From NCBI GenBank assembly GCA_023446155.1, contig JAEXIT010000008.1, positions 62,001 to 126,000 on the forward strand: a stretch of DNA of 64,000 bases, written 5' to 3'. Numbering within the stretch: the first letter of the stretch is position 1; every line of letters begins with the position of its first letter. Shown here one piece after another: positions 52,250 through 61,008 of the stretch. The position numbers and the translations under genes are program-made. Under the pieces are notes generated by a model, which saw only the letters and a program-made list of their open reading frames with translations, did no database searches and was not told where the DNA came from. This stretch comes from Bacteroidota bacterium. GTDB taxonomy: Bacteria > Bacteroidota > Bacteroidia > Flavobacteriales > Flavobacteriaceae.

Positions 52250-53521
52250 ATGACAATTTTATTATTAGGATCCGGCGGAAGAGAACATGCTTTAGCCTGG
52301 AAAATGCTACAAAGCGAACACTGTTCAAAACTATTGGTAGCACCCGGAAATGCCGGAACAGCAGCGATAGCCGAAAATGTAAACATCAATCCAAACGATT
52401 TTGAAGCGGTGAAAAACCTGGTACTGACCGAAAAAGTGGCTATGGTTGTTGTAGGGCCGGAAGATCCGTTGGTAAAAGGAATTTTCGACTATTTTCAACA
52501 GGATGCTTCGTTACAGGACATTCCGGTAATTGGTCCGTCAAAAATTGGCGCGCAATTAGAAGGAAGTAAAGAATTCGCCAAAGAATTTTTGGTCAAACAC
52601 AATATCCCAACAGCGGCTTACGACAGTTTTACAAAAGACACCGTAGAAGCCGGATGTGAATTTTTAACCACCTTACAACCACCTTACGTTTTAAAAGCTG
52701 ATGGATTGGCAGCCGGAAAAGGCGTTTTAATTCTGCAGGATTTGGCCGAAGCACAAGCCGAATTGCGTAACATGCTGGTAAACGAAAAATTTGGAAGCGC
52801 CAGCGCGAAAGTTGTCATCGAAGAATTTTTGGACGGAATCGAATTGAGCTGTTTCGTATTAACCGACGGGAAGAGCTATAAAATATTACCAACTGCAAAA
52901 GACTACAAACGAATCGGAGAAGGCGACACCGGATTAAACACCGGAGGAATGGGAGCTGTTTCACCAGTACCGTTTGCCGATGCTGTTTTAATGGAAAAAA
53001 TTGAAAGTCGGATTGTTAAACCGACGATCGACGGATTACAAAAAGACGGAATCCCATATAAAGGATTTGTATTTATCGGTTTGATCAATGTTGGAAACGA
53101 GCCTTTTGTCATCGAATATAACGTTCGTATGGGTGATCCGGAAACCGAAGTGGTTATGCCGCGTTTAAAATCGGATTTGGTAAGCTTGTTTAAAGCGGTT
53201 GCGACACAAACATTGGATCAGGTAGAATTGGAAATCGATCCGAGAAGCGCAACGACCATTATGGTGGTTTCTGGCGGCTATCCGGAAGATTATGAAAAAG
53301 GAAAAACCATTTCCGGATTGGAACAAGTAGACGGATCCATCGTTTTTCATGCCGGAACAGCCTTACAAAACGATCAGGTTGTAACCAACGGAGGCCGTGT
53401 TTTAGCGGTAACATCCTATGGCGATACGTTTCAGGAAGCCATAAAAAAATCTTACCAAAATATAGATAAACTAAATTTTGATAAGATGTATTTTAGAAAA
53501 GATATCGGTTTCGACCTCTAA
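52250..53521 (+). CDS. purD: Phosphoribosylamine--glycine ligase
   Basis: The 423-residue ATP-grasp enzyme makes glycinamide ribonucleotide in purine synthesis. It starts TILLLGSGGREHALAWKM at ATG 52250; a TTG upstream falls in the promoter. GADGLAAGKGV-like (KADGLAAGKGVLILQD), EFLDGIELSCFVLTDGKSYK, NTGGMGAVSPVP and EYNVRMGDPETEVVMPRLKS are diagnostic. The length is standard. DUF6341/DUF6427 and upp follow, so purine and pyrimidine salvage genes are neighbours here. Confidence 0.97.
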   Translation: MTILLLGSGGREHALAWKMLQSEHCSKLLVAPGNAGTAAIAENVNINPNDFEAVKNLVLTEKVAMVVVGPEDPLVKGIFDYFQQDASLQDIPVIGPSKIGAQLEGSKEFAKEFLVKHNIPTAAYDSFTKDTVEAGCEFLTTLQPPYVLKADGLAAGKGVLILQDLAEAQAELRNMLVNEKFGSASAKVVIEEFLDGIELSCFVLTDGKSYKILPTAKDYKRIGEGDTGLNTGGMGAVSPVPFADAVLMEKIESRIVKPTIDGLQKDGIPYKGFVFIGLINVGNEPFVIEYNVRMGDPETEVVMPRLKSDLVSLFKAVATQTLDQVELEIDPRSATTIMVVSGGYPEDYEKGKTISGLEQVDGSIVFHAGTALQNDQVVTNGGRVLAVTSYGDTFQEAIKKSYQNIDKLNFDKMYFRKDIGFDL

Positions 53522-53524
53522 ATA

Positions 53525-53755
53525 TTATTTTAAAAACGAGTGGGCTGTAGTATCTTGACTATCCTCGCCGCTATCTTTGTGTTTCTTTAACTCTTTAATC
53601 CAGTAGTAAGTAGCACCACAACAGATGATGATGAAAATCCAGTTTAAAAGATTCGCAGCCCACCAGTTTGATAATTCTAATTTTCGCATCAAATCCATAG
53701 GGGCGAATAGTATGTCTACGAATAAGTACTGTATTCCTTCAAAAAATGCTTTCAT
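53525..53755 (-). CDS. DUF6341 family small membrane protein
   Basis: The 76-residue protein has a membrane helix at about residues 35-53 (LLNWIFIIICCGATYYWI) and an N-terminal amphipathic region (FFEGIQYLFVDILFAPMDLM). The C-terminus (DTTAHSFLK) is conserved in homologues I recall as DUF6341. Function unknown. It lies convergent to purD, with a 3-base gap, and divergent from the DUF6427 gene. Confidence 0.82.
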   Translation of the reverse strand: MKAFFEGIQYLFVDILFAPMDLMRKLELSNWWAANLLNWIFIIICCGATYYWIKELKKHKDSGEDSQDTTAHSFLK

Positions 53756-53803
53756 TTTTGTTTAAGTATTATATTTACAGTCACAAAAATATAAAATATC
53801 TAC

Positions 53804-54736
53804 ATGATAGCAAGCCTTTTTAATAAATCTAGACCGTTAAATTATGCGATAATTAGTTTATTACTGGTTTTATTTTACTTTTTATACCTAACCCAATACC
53901 CGGAGTGGACGGAATACTACACTACGGTAGTACAAAAAATAGGCTTGTTGGTGGTATTAACGGGATCGTTATTCCTGGTTCGTTTCGTTACCAAAAGGAA
54001 TGGATTGAGTAAGGATAACAGCTATGCACCCTTCTTGTTTTTGCTATTTCACATCCTGTTTCCATCGGTTTTAGTCAATACCAATATTATTCTGGCTAAC
54101 TTTTTTATACTGTTGGCACTCAGACGTTTGATATCGTTACAGTCGTTGATCACTCCCAAAGAAAAAATCTTTGATGCCTCGTTGTGGATCTTTGTAGCGA
54201 CGCTATTTCACTTCTGGAGTATCCTTTTTATCGCGTTGGTTTTTGTCTCCATTATATTTCACGTATCGCGCGATTACCGAAACTGGATTATTCCGTTTAT
54301 AGCGCTTTTTACGGTGGCCATTTTGTTTACATTGGCGGTTATCGCCGGCGAGCGTGATCTTTTGTTCCTCGTATTGGATAAAGCCTACATCAGTTTCGAC
54401 TTTACCTATTTTGAAAATATTTACCAGAATATCGCCTTGGCCATTTTCTCGTCGATCGCAGTATTGTTTTTTGTGACACAGCTATTAGCACTGTCCAACC
54501 GACCGCTAAACATGCAGTCGTCCTACAAAAAAGTATTGTTTTCCTTCGTTTTGGGTGTTGGGATTTATGTCCTTTCAGCCAGTAAAAACAATAGCTTTCT
54601 GGCCTTCACCTTTTTCCCGTTAGCGGTAATGGGAACCAACTTTATCGAAAGTCTGGATAATAAATGGGTACGGGAAAGCGTAATGTATTCTCTGATTGTG
54701 ATCAGCTTTTTTATCTTTTTCGCGCAGGTATTATAA
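53804..54736 (+). CDS. DUF6427 family polytopic membrane protein
   Basis: The 310-residue inner-membrane protein has about nine hydrophobic segments and a typical start (MIASLFNKSRPLNYAIISLL). I recognise it as DUF6427, a Bacteroidota family with no assigned function. A weak -7 variant (TATATTTA at 53770) precedes it. Its 3' end overlaps upp by six bases on the opposite strand. Confidence 0.82.
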   Translation: MIASLFNKSRPLNYAIISLLLVLFYFLYLTQYPEWTEYYTTVVQKIGLLVVLTGSLFLVRFVTKRNGLSKDNSYAPFLFLLFHILFPSVLVNTNIILANFFILLALRRLISLQSLITPKEKIFDASLWIFVATLFHFWSILFIALVFVSIIFHVSRDYRNWIIPFIALFTVAILFTLAVIAGERDLLFLVLDKAYISFDFTYFENIYQNIALAIFSSIAVLFFVTQLLALSNRPLNMQSSYKKVLFSFVLGVGIYVLSASKNNSFLAFTFFPLAVMGTNFIESLDNKWVRESVMYSLIVISFFIFFAQVL

Positions 54737-55384
54737 TTTACTACCGTAAGCCAAATCACCGGCATCGCCCAATCCCGGAACGATATAATTTTTAGCATTC
54801 AAACCTTCGTCCAGTGCGGCTACCCAAAGGTGACAGTTATTTGGCAGGTTTTTTTCGAGGTATTCGATCCCTTCCGGCGTAGCGATTACAACAGCAATGT
54901 GGATTTCTTTTGGCGTTTCTTCAGCCATCAGTTTTTGGAAAACCGCAACCAATGATTGTCCGGTGGCCAACATCGGATCGATCAGAATCAGGTTTTTATT
55001 TTCGAATGATGGCGCCGCCTGATATTCCACTTTAATCTCAAAAAAATCGTCGTTATTCGGATGAAAACGCATGGCCGAAACAAAACCGTTTTCGGCATCG
55101 TCAAAGAAATTCATAAAACCGGTATGCAAGGCCAATCCGGCTCTCAGGATGGAACACAACACGACATTGTCTTCCAACGCGGTTGTTTTTTTAATCCCCA
55201 AAGGCGTCTGCACCTCAATCTCTTTATAGGTCAGAATCTTACTCAATTCATACGCCATCACTTCACCGATCCGTTCGATATTTTTACGAAAGCGCATACT
55301 GTCTTTCTGGATCGTAACATCGCGGATCTGCGATAGAAAATGATTAAGAATACTATTGTTTTCTGAGATATAATGAATGTGCAT
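54731..55384 (-). CDS. upp: Uracil phosphoribosyltransferase
   Basis: The 217-residue cytoplasmic enzyme converts uracil and PRPP to UMP in pyrimidine salvage. The PRPP-binding motif is NLILIDPMLATGQSLVAV. The start HIHYISENNSILNHFLSQIR, LCSILRAGLALHTGFM, and the C-terminal DEGLNAKNYIVPGLGDAGDL followed by AYGSK are all family blocks. The length is close to the usual 208. It lies convergent to DUF6427. Confidence 0.96.
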   Translation of the reverse strand: MHIHYISENNSILNHFLSQIRDVTIQKDSMRFRKNIERIGEVMAYELSKILTYKEIEVQTPLGIKKTTALEDNVVLCSILRAGLALHTGFMNFFDDAENGFVSAMRFHPNNDDFFEIKVEYQAAPSFENKNLILIDPMLATGQSLVAVFQKLMAEETPKEIHIAVVIATPEGIEYLEKNLPNNCHLWVAALDEGLNAKNYIVPGLGDAGDLAYGSKL

Positions 55385-55427
55385 TTTGCGGCTAAAATTT
55401 GTATTAGTAGGATAAAAGTATAAAAAC

Positions 55428-55435
55428 TATATTTG
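55428..55435 (+). promoter_or_regulatory. -7 element for the DUF4254/GT9 operon
   Basis: TATATTTG, 17 bases before the ATG at 55453. Confidence 0.6.
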
Positions 55436-55452
55436 TAAATAAAATTTAAACT

Positions 55453-56058
55453 ATGTTTTCACAATTTGCCTTCTCGATTTTCGAGGAAAGTATCAACGAT
55501 TATCATCAATATGATAATGTAGATCAACCGATTAGCAATCCGTATCCGAAAGATAAGATTGAACACCTGTTGTATCTGAAAAATTGGATCGATACGGTAC
55601 AATGGCATTTTGAAGACATTATCCGTGATCCGCAGATCAATCCGGAAGCGGCTTTGGTTCTAAAAAGAAGAATCGATGCTTCGAATCAGGAGCGTACGGA
55701 TATGGTGGAATATATCGATAGTTATTTTCTTCAGAAATATGCTGATGTTACGGTAAAACCGACGGCAAAAATCAACTCGGAAAGTCCGGCGTGGGCGATC
55801 GATCGTTTGTCAATTCTGGCATTGAAAATCTATCATATGAATGAAGAAGCCAACCGTGTGGAAGCTACACCGGAACACCGTGCAAAATGCCAGGAAAAAC
55901 TAAATGTATTGCTGGAACAGAAAAAAGACCTGACGACAGCGATCGACGATTTATTGACCGATATCGGGAACGGAGATAAATACATGAAAGTGTACAAACA
56001 GATGAAGATGTATAATGACGAGGAATTAAACCCGGTATTATATCAAAATAAAAAGTAG
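55453..56058 (+). CDS. DUF4254 family protein
   Basis: The 201-residue soluble protein begins MFSQFAFSIFEESINDYHQY and is almost entirely helical and charged. LLYLKNWIDTVQWHFEDIIR and PAWAIDRLSILALKIYHM are the conserved blocks. The family has no assigned function but often sits, as here, directly upstream of a heptosyltransferase (11-base gap), which points to a role in lipid A-core assembly. That link is inference. Confidence 0.87.
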   Translation: MFSQFAFSIFEESINDYHQYDNVDQPISNPYPKDKIEHLLYLKNWIDTVQWHFEDIIRDPQINPEAALVLKRRIDASNQERTDMVEYIDSYFLQKYADVTVKPTAKINSESPAWAIDRLSILALKIYHMNEEANRVEATPEHRAKCQEKLNVLLEQKKDLTTAIDDLLTDIGNGDKYMKVYKQMKMYNDEELNPVLYQNKK

Positions 56059-56069
56059 CCATCGGGCAC

Positions 56070-57104
56070 ATGACTAAGATCAAACATATTTTAGTAATAC
56101 GACTTTCGGCAATGGGCGACGTGGCGATGGTCGCACCGGTATTGCGCGCTTTTGTTTCGCAATATCCCGATATAAAAATTACCGTTGTATCCCGTCCGTT
56201 TTTCAAACCTTTTTTTAGCGGAATTCCGAATGTGGTTTTCTTTGATGTCGATTTACACGACCGTCATAAAGGGCCAAAGGGATTGTTGCGTCTTTTTGGG
56301 GATCTTAGAAAATTAAAAGCCGATGCGGTGGCCGATTTACACAATGCCATCCGATCGAAAGTGATCCGGAAATTATTCGGACTCATCGGAAAAAAAGTGG
56401 TGTATATGGACAAAGGCCGAAAAGAAAAAGAAGCCTTAACCCGCGCCGAAAATAAAGTCTTCCAACCGTTATTATCCACTTTTGAACGCCATGCAGAGGC
56501 GTTTAAAAAATTAGGTTTTCCAATTGACTTGAGTCATCCGGTTTTTCCGCCAAAAGCGACATTAAGTGATGCCGTTTTACAAGTAACCGGATCCAAACAG
56601 GAAAAATGGATCGGTATTGCGCCCTTCGCACAATACGATACCAAGATGTATCCGTTGGATCTGATGCAACAGGTCGTGGAAGAATTAGCCAAAAATCCGA
56701 ATTATAAGTTGTTCCTTTTTGGTGGTGGACAAGATGAAGTGGCGCAATTAGTATCCATGCAAAATGGAGATCCTGCCATTGTGGTAGTTGCCGGAAAATT
56801 AAAATTGCCACAGGAAATGGAAGTGATCAGTAACCTGGATCTTATGGTCAGTATGGACTCCGGAAACGGACATATTGCAGCCATGTTAGGTGTTAAGGTG
56901 GTTACGATATGGGGCGCTACACATCCGTATGCCGGATTTACACCCTTTAACCAGCCATTGGAGAATTCGGTGCTTCCCGATCGGAAAAAATATCCGTTAT
57001 TGCCAACCTCGGTCTATGGAAATAAATTGGTTGAAGGTTATGAAGATGCCATGCGAACGATACGCCCGGAACAGATTATAGCTAAAATAGAAGCGTTAGT
57101 ATAA
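56070..57104 (+). CDS. GT9 family (heptosyltransferase-like) glycosyltransferase
   Basis: The 344-residue cytoplasmic enzyme shows the GT9 start HILVIRLSAMGDVAMVAPVL and ADAVADLHNAIRSKVIRKLF. The C-terminal donor-binding region is WIGIAPFAQYDTKMYPLDLM, KLFLFGGGQDEV, SNLDLMVSMDSGNGHIAAML and KVVTIWGATHPYAGF. GT9 enzymes such as WaaC/WaaF add heptose to the LPS inner core; the exact sugar is not known. A palindromic repeat (57106-57138) starts two bases after its stop codon. Confidence 0.92.
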   Translation: MTKIKHILVIRLSAMGDVAMVAPVLRAFVSQYPDIKITVVSRPFFKPFFSGIPNVVFFDVDLHDRHKGPKGLLRLFGDLRKLKADAVADLHNAIRSKVIRKLFGLIGKKVVYMDKGRKEKEALTRAENKVFQPLLSTFERHAEAFKKLGFPIDLSHPVFPPKATLSDAVLQVTGSKQEKWIGIAPFAQYDTKMYPLDLMQQVVEELAKNPNYKLFLFGGGQDEVAQLVSMQNGDPAIVVVAGKLKLPQEMEVISNLDLMVSMDSGNGHIAAMLGVKVVTIWGATHPYAGFTPFNQPLENSVLPDRKKYPLLPTSVYGNKLVEGYEDAMRTIRPEQIIAKIEALV

Positions 57105-57105
57105 A

Positions 57106-57138
57106 ACACCAGACAGGTTTCAAAAATCTGTTTGGTGT
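57106..57138. repeat. 33-nt REP-like palindrome, copy B
   Basis: ACACCAGACAGGTTT (57106-57120) pairs with AAATCTGTTTGGTGT (57124-57138); the two mismatches are G-T, so they would be G-U pairs in RNA. Length and sequence match copy A at 16756-16788. It lies between a GT9 stop codon and a terminator. Confidence 0.8.
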
Positions 57139-57146
57139 AGTAAAAT

Positions 57147-57178
57147 AAAAAAGCCTTTCGAATGAAAGGCTTTTTTAT
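57147..57178. terminator. Bidirectional terminator
   Basis: AAAAAAGCCTTTC and GAAAGGCTTTTTT make a perfect stem with a 4-base loop between the convergent GT9 and PaaE-like genes. Confidence 0.92.
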
Positions 57179-57179
57179 T

Positions 57180-58232
57180 TTATACATCATCGTAATCGAT
57201 ATAAATTTCATCGGAAGTTGGATGCGCCTGACACGTCAGGATTAATCCGGATGCAATTTCACCATCGGTTAGGATCGAATTCTTTTTCATTTCTGCCGAT
57301 CCGCTTGTAATGCGTGCCAAACAGCTGCTGCAAATTCCGCCCTGACAGGAATACGGAGCGTCAACACCTTGTTTTAAAGCGGCTTCCAGAATTGTTTGTT
57401 TCTGTGCCATTTCAAAGGTCGTTTCCTCATCGTCTACCAAAACGGTAATTTTGGTATGTCCACCCAACGTTTTTTCAATTTTGGTTTCGTTGGACGACGT
57501 TGTGAAAAGCTCAAATTTGATATCTTTTTCCGCTACGTTGTTTTCTTTTAAAACGTTGCTTACGGTAGCGATCATTTCCTCTGGTCCGCATAAATAATAT
57601 TTCGCAAACGACAGCGATGCATGTTTGTTTTTGATTACAAAGTTCACCGTCGAACGCTCGATACGTCCAAAAAGCGAATCTTCGGCACGTGCCTGACTAA
57701 AGACAAAGTGTACAAAAAAGCGGCCAACATATTGTTGTTGTAAATCGTGTAATTTTTTGTAGAAAATCGTGTCTTCCGGCGATTTGTTTCCGTAAACCAA
57801 AACAAAAGTACTGTTTGGCTCGTTTTCCAATACCGAAAGAATAATCGCCATGATTGGTGTAATACCACTACCGGCTGCAAAAGCAGCATAACTACGCTGA
57901 TTGTCGGCTTTGGGTTCGAAGGTAAATTTTCCTTCCGGAACGCCAACCTCGATCGTATCCCCAGCCTTTAGTTTTTCATTGGCATAGGTCGAAAAGAAAC
58001 CATCGGAAACGGCCTTAACTGCAATTCGCAATTCACCGCTATTTGGCGAAGAACAGATCGAATACGCCCTGCGGATTTCTTTTCCATCCGGAGAATATTT
58101 TAAGTTAAGATACTGACCTGCTATAAATTGGTATTCGGCTTGTAAGGATTCCGGAACCTCAAAAGAAACCGATACGGCCTTTGCGGTCTCTCTTCGGACT
58201 TCTTTTACTGTTAATGCGTGAAATGTTGACAT
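57180..58232 (-). CDS. PaaE-like NAD(P)H-flavin/2Fe-2S oxidoreductase
   Basis: The 350-residue cytoplasmic protein starts at ATG 58232 (MSTFHALTVKEVRRETAKAV); an upstream start would lie in the promoter. It has an FAD domain (FIAGQYLNLKYSPDGKEIRR, AYSICSSP), an NAD(P)-binding domain (AAFAAGSGITPIMAIILSVL, YYLCGPEEMIATV) and a C-terminal plant-type 2Fe-2S ferredoxin with PYSCQGGICSSC and a fourth Cys in LILTCQAHP. The layout matches PaaE/ferredoxin-NADP reductase-like enzymes. No paaABCD genes are adjacent, so its electron acceptor is unknown. Confidence 0.9.
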   Translation of the reverse strand: MSTFHALTVKEVRRETAKAVSVSFEVPESLQAEYQFIAGQYLNLKYSPDGKEIRRAYSICSSPNSGELRIAVKAVSDGFFSTYANEKLKAGDTIEVGVPEGKFTFEPKADNQRSYAAFAAGSGITPIMAIILSVLENEPNSTFVLVYGNKSPEDTIFYKKLHDLQQQYVGRFFVHFVFSQARAEDSLFGRIERSTVNFVIKNKHASLSFAKYYLCGPEEMIATVSNVLKENNVAEKDIKFELFTTSSNETKIEKTLGGHTKITVLVDDEETTFEMAQKQTILEAALKQGVDAPYSCQGGICSSCLARITSGSAEMKKNSILTDGEIASGLILTCQAHPTSDEIYIDYDDV

Positions 58233-58250
58233 GGTATGTTTGTTTGTGTA

Positions 58251-58258
58251 CAAATGTA
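58251..58258 (-). promoter_or_regulatory. -7 element for the PaaE-like gene
   Basis: Minus-strand TACATTTG, 18 bases upstream of the chosen ATG. Confidence 0.6.
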
Positions 58259-58334
58259 CTAAACCTTAGCCCTTTTCGTAAATCTTATGACAAAAAATAA
58301 TACATCAGATCCTAATGCATAAAAAACTTATGTA

Positions 58335-58342
58335 TATATTTG
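58335..58342 (+). promoter_or_regulatory. -7 element for the PadR/ABC operon
   Basis: TATATTTG, 18 bases before the PadR ATG at 58361. Confidence 0.6.
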
Positions 58343-58360
58343 TTTTTATTTTTAAAGAAG

Positions 58361-58696
58361 ATGAAAAATTCACAACTATATAAAGGAAGCCTTACGACTA
58401 TCATTATGAGGTTATTAGAAGAGAATGGTCGGATGTACGGCTATGAAATCACCCAAAAAGTAAAGCAGCTAACCGATGGCGAACTGAATGTGACCGAAGG
58501 AGCGCTTTACCCGGCCTTACACAAACTGGAAGCGGAAGGCTTTCTGGATGTTGAAATCGAAAAAGCCGGAAACCGACTTCGAAAGTACTACAAACTCACC
58601 GAAAGCGGCGAAACCGAAACCGTAAACCGCCTCGCCGAATTGGAAGCCTTTATCCGGAATATGCAGGCATTGGTAAAACCGAAACCGGAATTTTAA
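58361..58696 (+). CDS. PadR family transcriptional regulator
   Basis: The 111-residue protein has a winged helix typical of PadR: YKGSLTTIIMRLLEENGRMY, GYEITQKVKQLTDGELNVTE, GALYPALHKLEAEGFLDVE and NRLRKYYKLTESGE, with a short C-terminal helix for dimerisation. PadR proteins usually repress their own operon and respond to toxic compounds. It is followed by a membrane protein and ABC exporter genes, so it probably controls them. The ATG at 58361 is preferred over a TTG inside the promoter. Confidence 0.93.
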   Translation: MKNSQLYKGSLTTIIMRLLEENGRMYGYEITQKVKQLTDGELNVTEGALYPALHKLEAEGFLDVEIEKAGNRLRKYYKLTESGETETVNRLAELEAFIRNMQALVKPKPEF

Positions 58697-58698
58697 TA

Positions 58699-58725
58699 AA
58701 AAGAGAAAAGAGAAAAGAGAAAAGA
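58699..58725 (+). repeat. Period-7 purine tandem repeat next to a start codon
   Basis: Three exact AAAAGAG units and a partial fourth fill the gap between the PadR stop and the next ATG; the A of the ATG is the last repeat base. Slippage could change the spacing or purine content of the ribosome-binding region. Confidence 0.75.
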
Positions 58726-59450
58726 TGAACAACAATAGTATACCAAACCGACATATCGATACCGACGAAGTTGAAAAACTCTACGCTTTTACCGACAAAC
58801 ATTTTGTCCCGTATTACGATCTGCAAACCGAATTGGTCGACCATTTGGCCAATGCGATAGAAGCGCAGTGGCTTGATAATCCGAATCGTTCCTTTGAGGA
58901 GGCTTTACAGGCCGAGTTTAAAAAATTCGGCGTTTTCGGATTTACGACCATAGTCGAAGAACGACAGGCGTCGCTTTCAAAATACTATTGGGGTAAAATT
59001 TTTCGTGAATTTGCCACGTTTTTTCGATTTCCGAAAATAGTACTGATGCTGCTCATGATGGGTGTGGTGTATCGTACTTTACTATTGAGCAGCTATAATA
59101 ATTACATCATCCTGGCTTTGTTTGGTACAATGGGTATCGTCGAAATTGTAGCCGGTTATCAATGGTATCGGAAAATCCGACACCAACAAAAAATCACCGA
59201 AAAAAAGTGGTTGCTACACGATATTATCCGAAACATCTACATTATGGTTCCGGTAATGCTGTTTGGAAATGGTCTGAATTTCTTGTTTAAAATGGCGGTA
59301 AACGGAACGTATGGACATTGGCAGATTGTAATTTTTACGATTATCACAGTACCGCTTGGTTTTTTAGAATATGTACGAATCGTAAAAATGCCAACGTTGA
59401 TTGACCAAGAAATGACCCGAATTGTTAAAAACCATTCGTTTGTCAAATAA
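58725..59450 (+). CDS. PadR-operon membrane protein with helical N-domain
   Basis: The 241-residue protein has a soluble N-terminal domain of about 90 residues (LQTELVDHLANAIEAQWLDN, ALQAEFKKFGVFGFTTIVEE), similar in type to the HAAS-like domains that accompany PadR regulators. Four membrane helices follow between about residues 105 and 225. I do not recognise a named family. It sits between PadR and the DUF5687 permease and probably modulates the regulator or the exporter. Confidence 0.75.
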   Translation: MNNNSIPNRHIDTDEVEKLYAFTDKHFVPYYDLQTELVDHLANAIEAQWLDNPNRSFEEALQAEFKKFGVFGFTTIVEERQASLSKYYWGKIFREFATFFRFPKIVLMLLMMGVVYRTLLLSSYNNYIILALFGTMGIVEIVAGYQWYRKIRHQQKITEKKWLLHDIIRNIYIMVPVMLFGNGLNFLFKMAVNGTYGHWQIVIFTIITVPLGFLEYVRIVKMPTLIDQEMTRIVKNHSFVK

Positions 59451-59507
59451 TTTGTAACAAATATTAACAAGCTGCATCTAACCTTTAACTAAAACTACCA
59501 AATTTAC

Positions 59508-60977
59508 ATGTTAAAGCACTTCATCACTCTGGAATGGAAATCTTTTGTCCGATCGGCTTCATTTGGGTCGAATATGGTTCTTAAGATTTTTATGATTTTA
59601 GCGGGATTGTATTTTATTACCTTGTTTTTATTATTGGGCGCAGGTTCGTACTACATGCTCGAAGAAAACAACTTAAAGCCGTTTCCGACTATCACAATGT
59701 TTTTGATTTATTATTTTTTCGCTGATATTTTAATCCGCTTCTTCTTACAGAAAGCACCGGTTATGAATATCAAACCGTTGTTGTTTATCAACATCCGGAA
59801 AAACAGCATTGTCAATTATGCATTGGGAAAAACGCTACTGTCGTTTTTTAATGTAACACACCTGTTTTTCTTTATCCCGTTCTCGGTAGTATTGATGATA
59901 GAAGGATTTGCACCGCTTGGTGTGATTTGCTGGTTAATCAGTATGTTACTCACGGTTTTTGCGATCAATTACTTAAACATTTTAATCAACAAAAATGACT
60001 ATTTGTTATATGGTATCGGCGTATTAGTTGGGGTGATCGGAGTTTCACAGTATTATTCCTTTTTTGATTTGACGCTGTATACGGGTCAATATTTTTCGGC
60101 ACTTTATGAAACACCATGGTTGATCATTATTCCGTTGGCCCTTTTCATCGGATTGTATAGTGTAACATTCCGATTCTTTAAAAAGAACCTGTATCTCGAT
60201 GCCGGATTAGCGGTGAAACACGAAGTTGCCAAAACCGAAGAACTAACCTGGTTAAACCAGTTTGGTACTTTGGGAACATTTCTTAAAAACGACATCCGAC
60301 TTTTAAAACGAAACAAGCGTTCCCGTATGACCATCGGAATGAGTATCGTGTTCCTGTTTTATGGCTTGTTATTTTTTACGAATAGTATCGAAGCCTATAA
60401 TGCACCGCTTTGGAAAATATTCGCTGCGATATTTGTAACGGGAGGTTTTCTGTTGAACTTCGGACAATTTGTACCGAGTTGGGATAGTGCTTATTATCCG
60501 CTGATGATGAGTCAGAATATTAAATACCGGGATTATTTGAGTTCGAAATGGTGGTTAATGGTTATCGCAACCGTTATTTCAACGTTGTTGGCAAGTTTTT
60601 ACCTCTATTTTGGAGTGGAGGTTTATCTGGCGATATTGGTCGGAGCCATTTATAATATGGGCGTAAATGCACATGTCGTATTATGGGCGGGTGCTTATGT
60701 CAAAACCCCAATTGACCTGTCGACGAACAAAAATGCCTTTGGCGACCGACAAGCTTTTAATGTCAAAACCCTGTTACTGGCACTTCCTAAAATTGTATTA
60801 CCGCTGTTGTTATACGGAATCGGCTACTATACTCTAGGCGCAAACTTCGGATTTGCACTAGTGGGTGGAGCCGGAATAGTAGGATTTGCGTTTCGTAATA
60901 AAGTGTTTACGATAATCGAGAAAACCTATAAAAGCCAGAAATACGAAACACTGGCAGCATACAAACAAAAAAACTAA
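59508..60977 (+). CDS. DUF5687 family ABC-exporter membrane subunit
   Basis: The 489-residue inner-membrane protein has about twelve hydrophobic segments with a typical DUF5687 start (MLKHFITLEWKSFVRSASFG) and a basic cytoplasmic loop (NDIRLLKRNKRSRMTI). It is the permease partner of the ATP-binding gene 31 bases downstream. Its substrate is unknown; the PadR regulator suggests a toxic or envelope-active compound. Confidence 0.87.
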   Translation: MLKHFITLEWKSFVRSASFGSNMVLKIFMILAGLYFITLFLLLGAGSYYMLEENNLKPFPTITMFLIYYFFADILIRFFLQKAPVMNIKPLLFINIRKNSIVNYALGKTLLSFFNVTHLFFFIPFSVVLMIEGFAPLGVICWLISMLLTVFAINYLNILINKNDYLLYGIGVLVGVIGVSQYYSFFDLTLYTGQYFSALYETPWLIIIPLALFIGLYSVTFRFFKKNLYLDAGLAVKHEVAKTEELTWLNQFGTLGTFLKNDIRLLKRNKRSRMTIGMSIVFLFYGLLFFTNSIEAYNAPLWKIFAAIFVTGGFLLNFGQFVPSWDSAYYPLMMSQNIKYRDYLSSKWWLMVIATVISTLLASFYLYFGVEVYLAILVGAIYNMGVNAHVVLWAGAYVKTPIDLSTNKNAFGDRQAFNVKTLLLALPKIVLPLLLYGIGYYTLGANFGFALVGGAGIVGFAFRNKVFTIIEKTYKSQKYETLAAYKQKN

Positions 60978-61008
60978 CGCACTAACGATACTTTAAAAAG
61001 ACATACAT

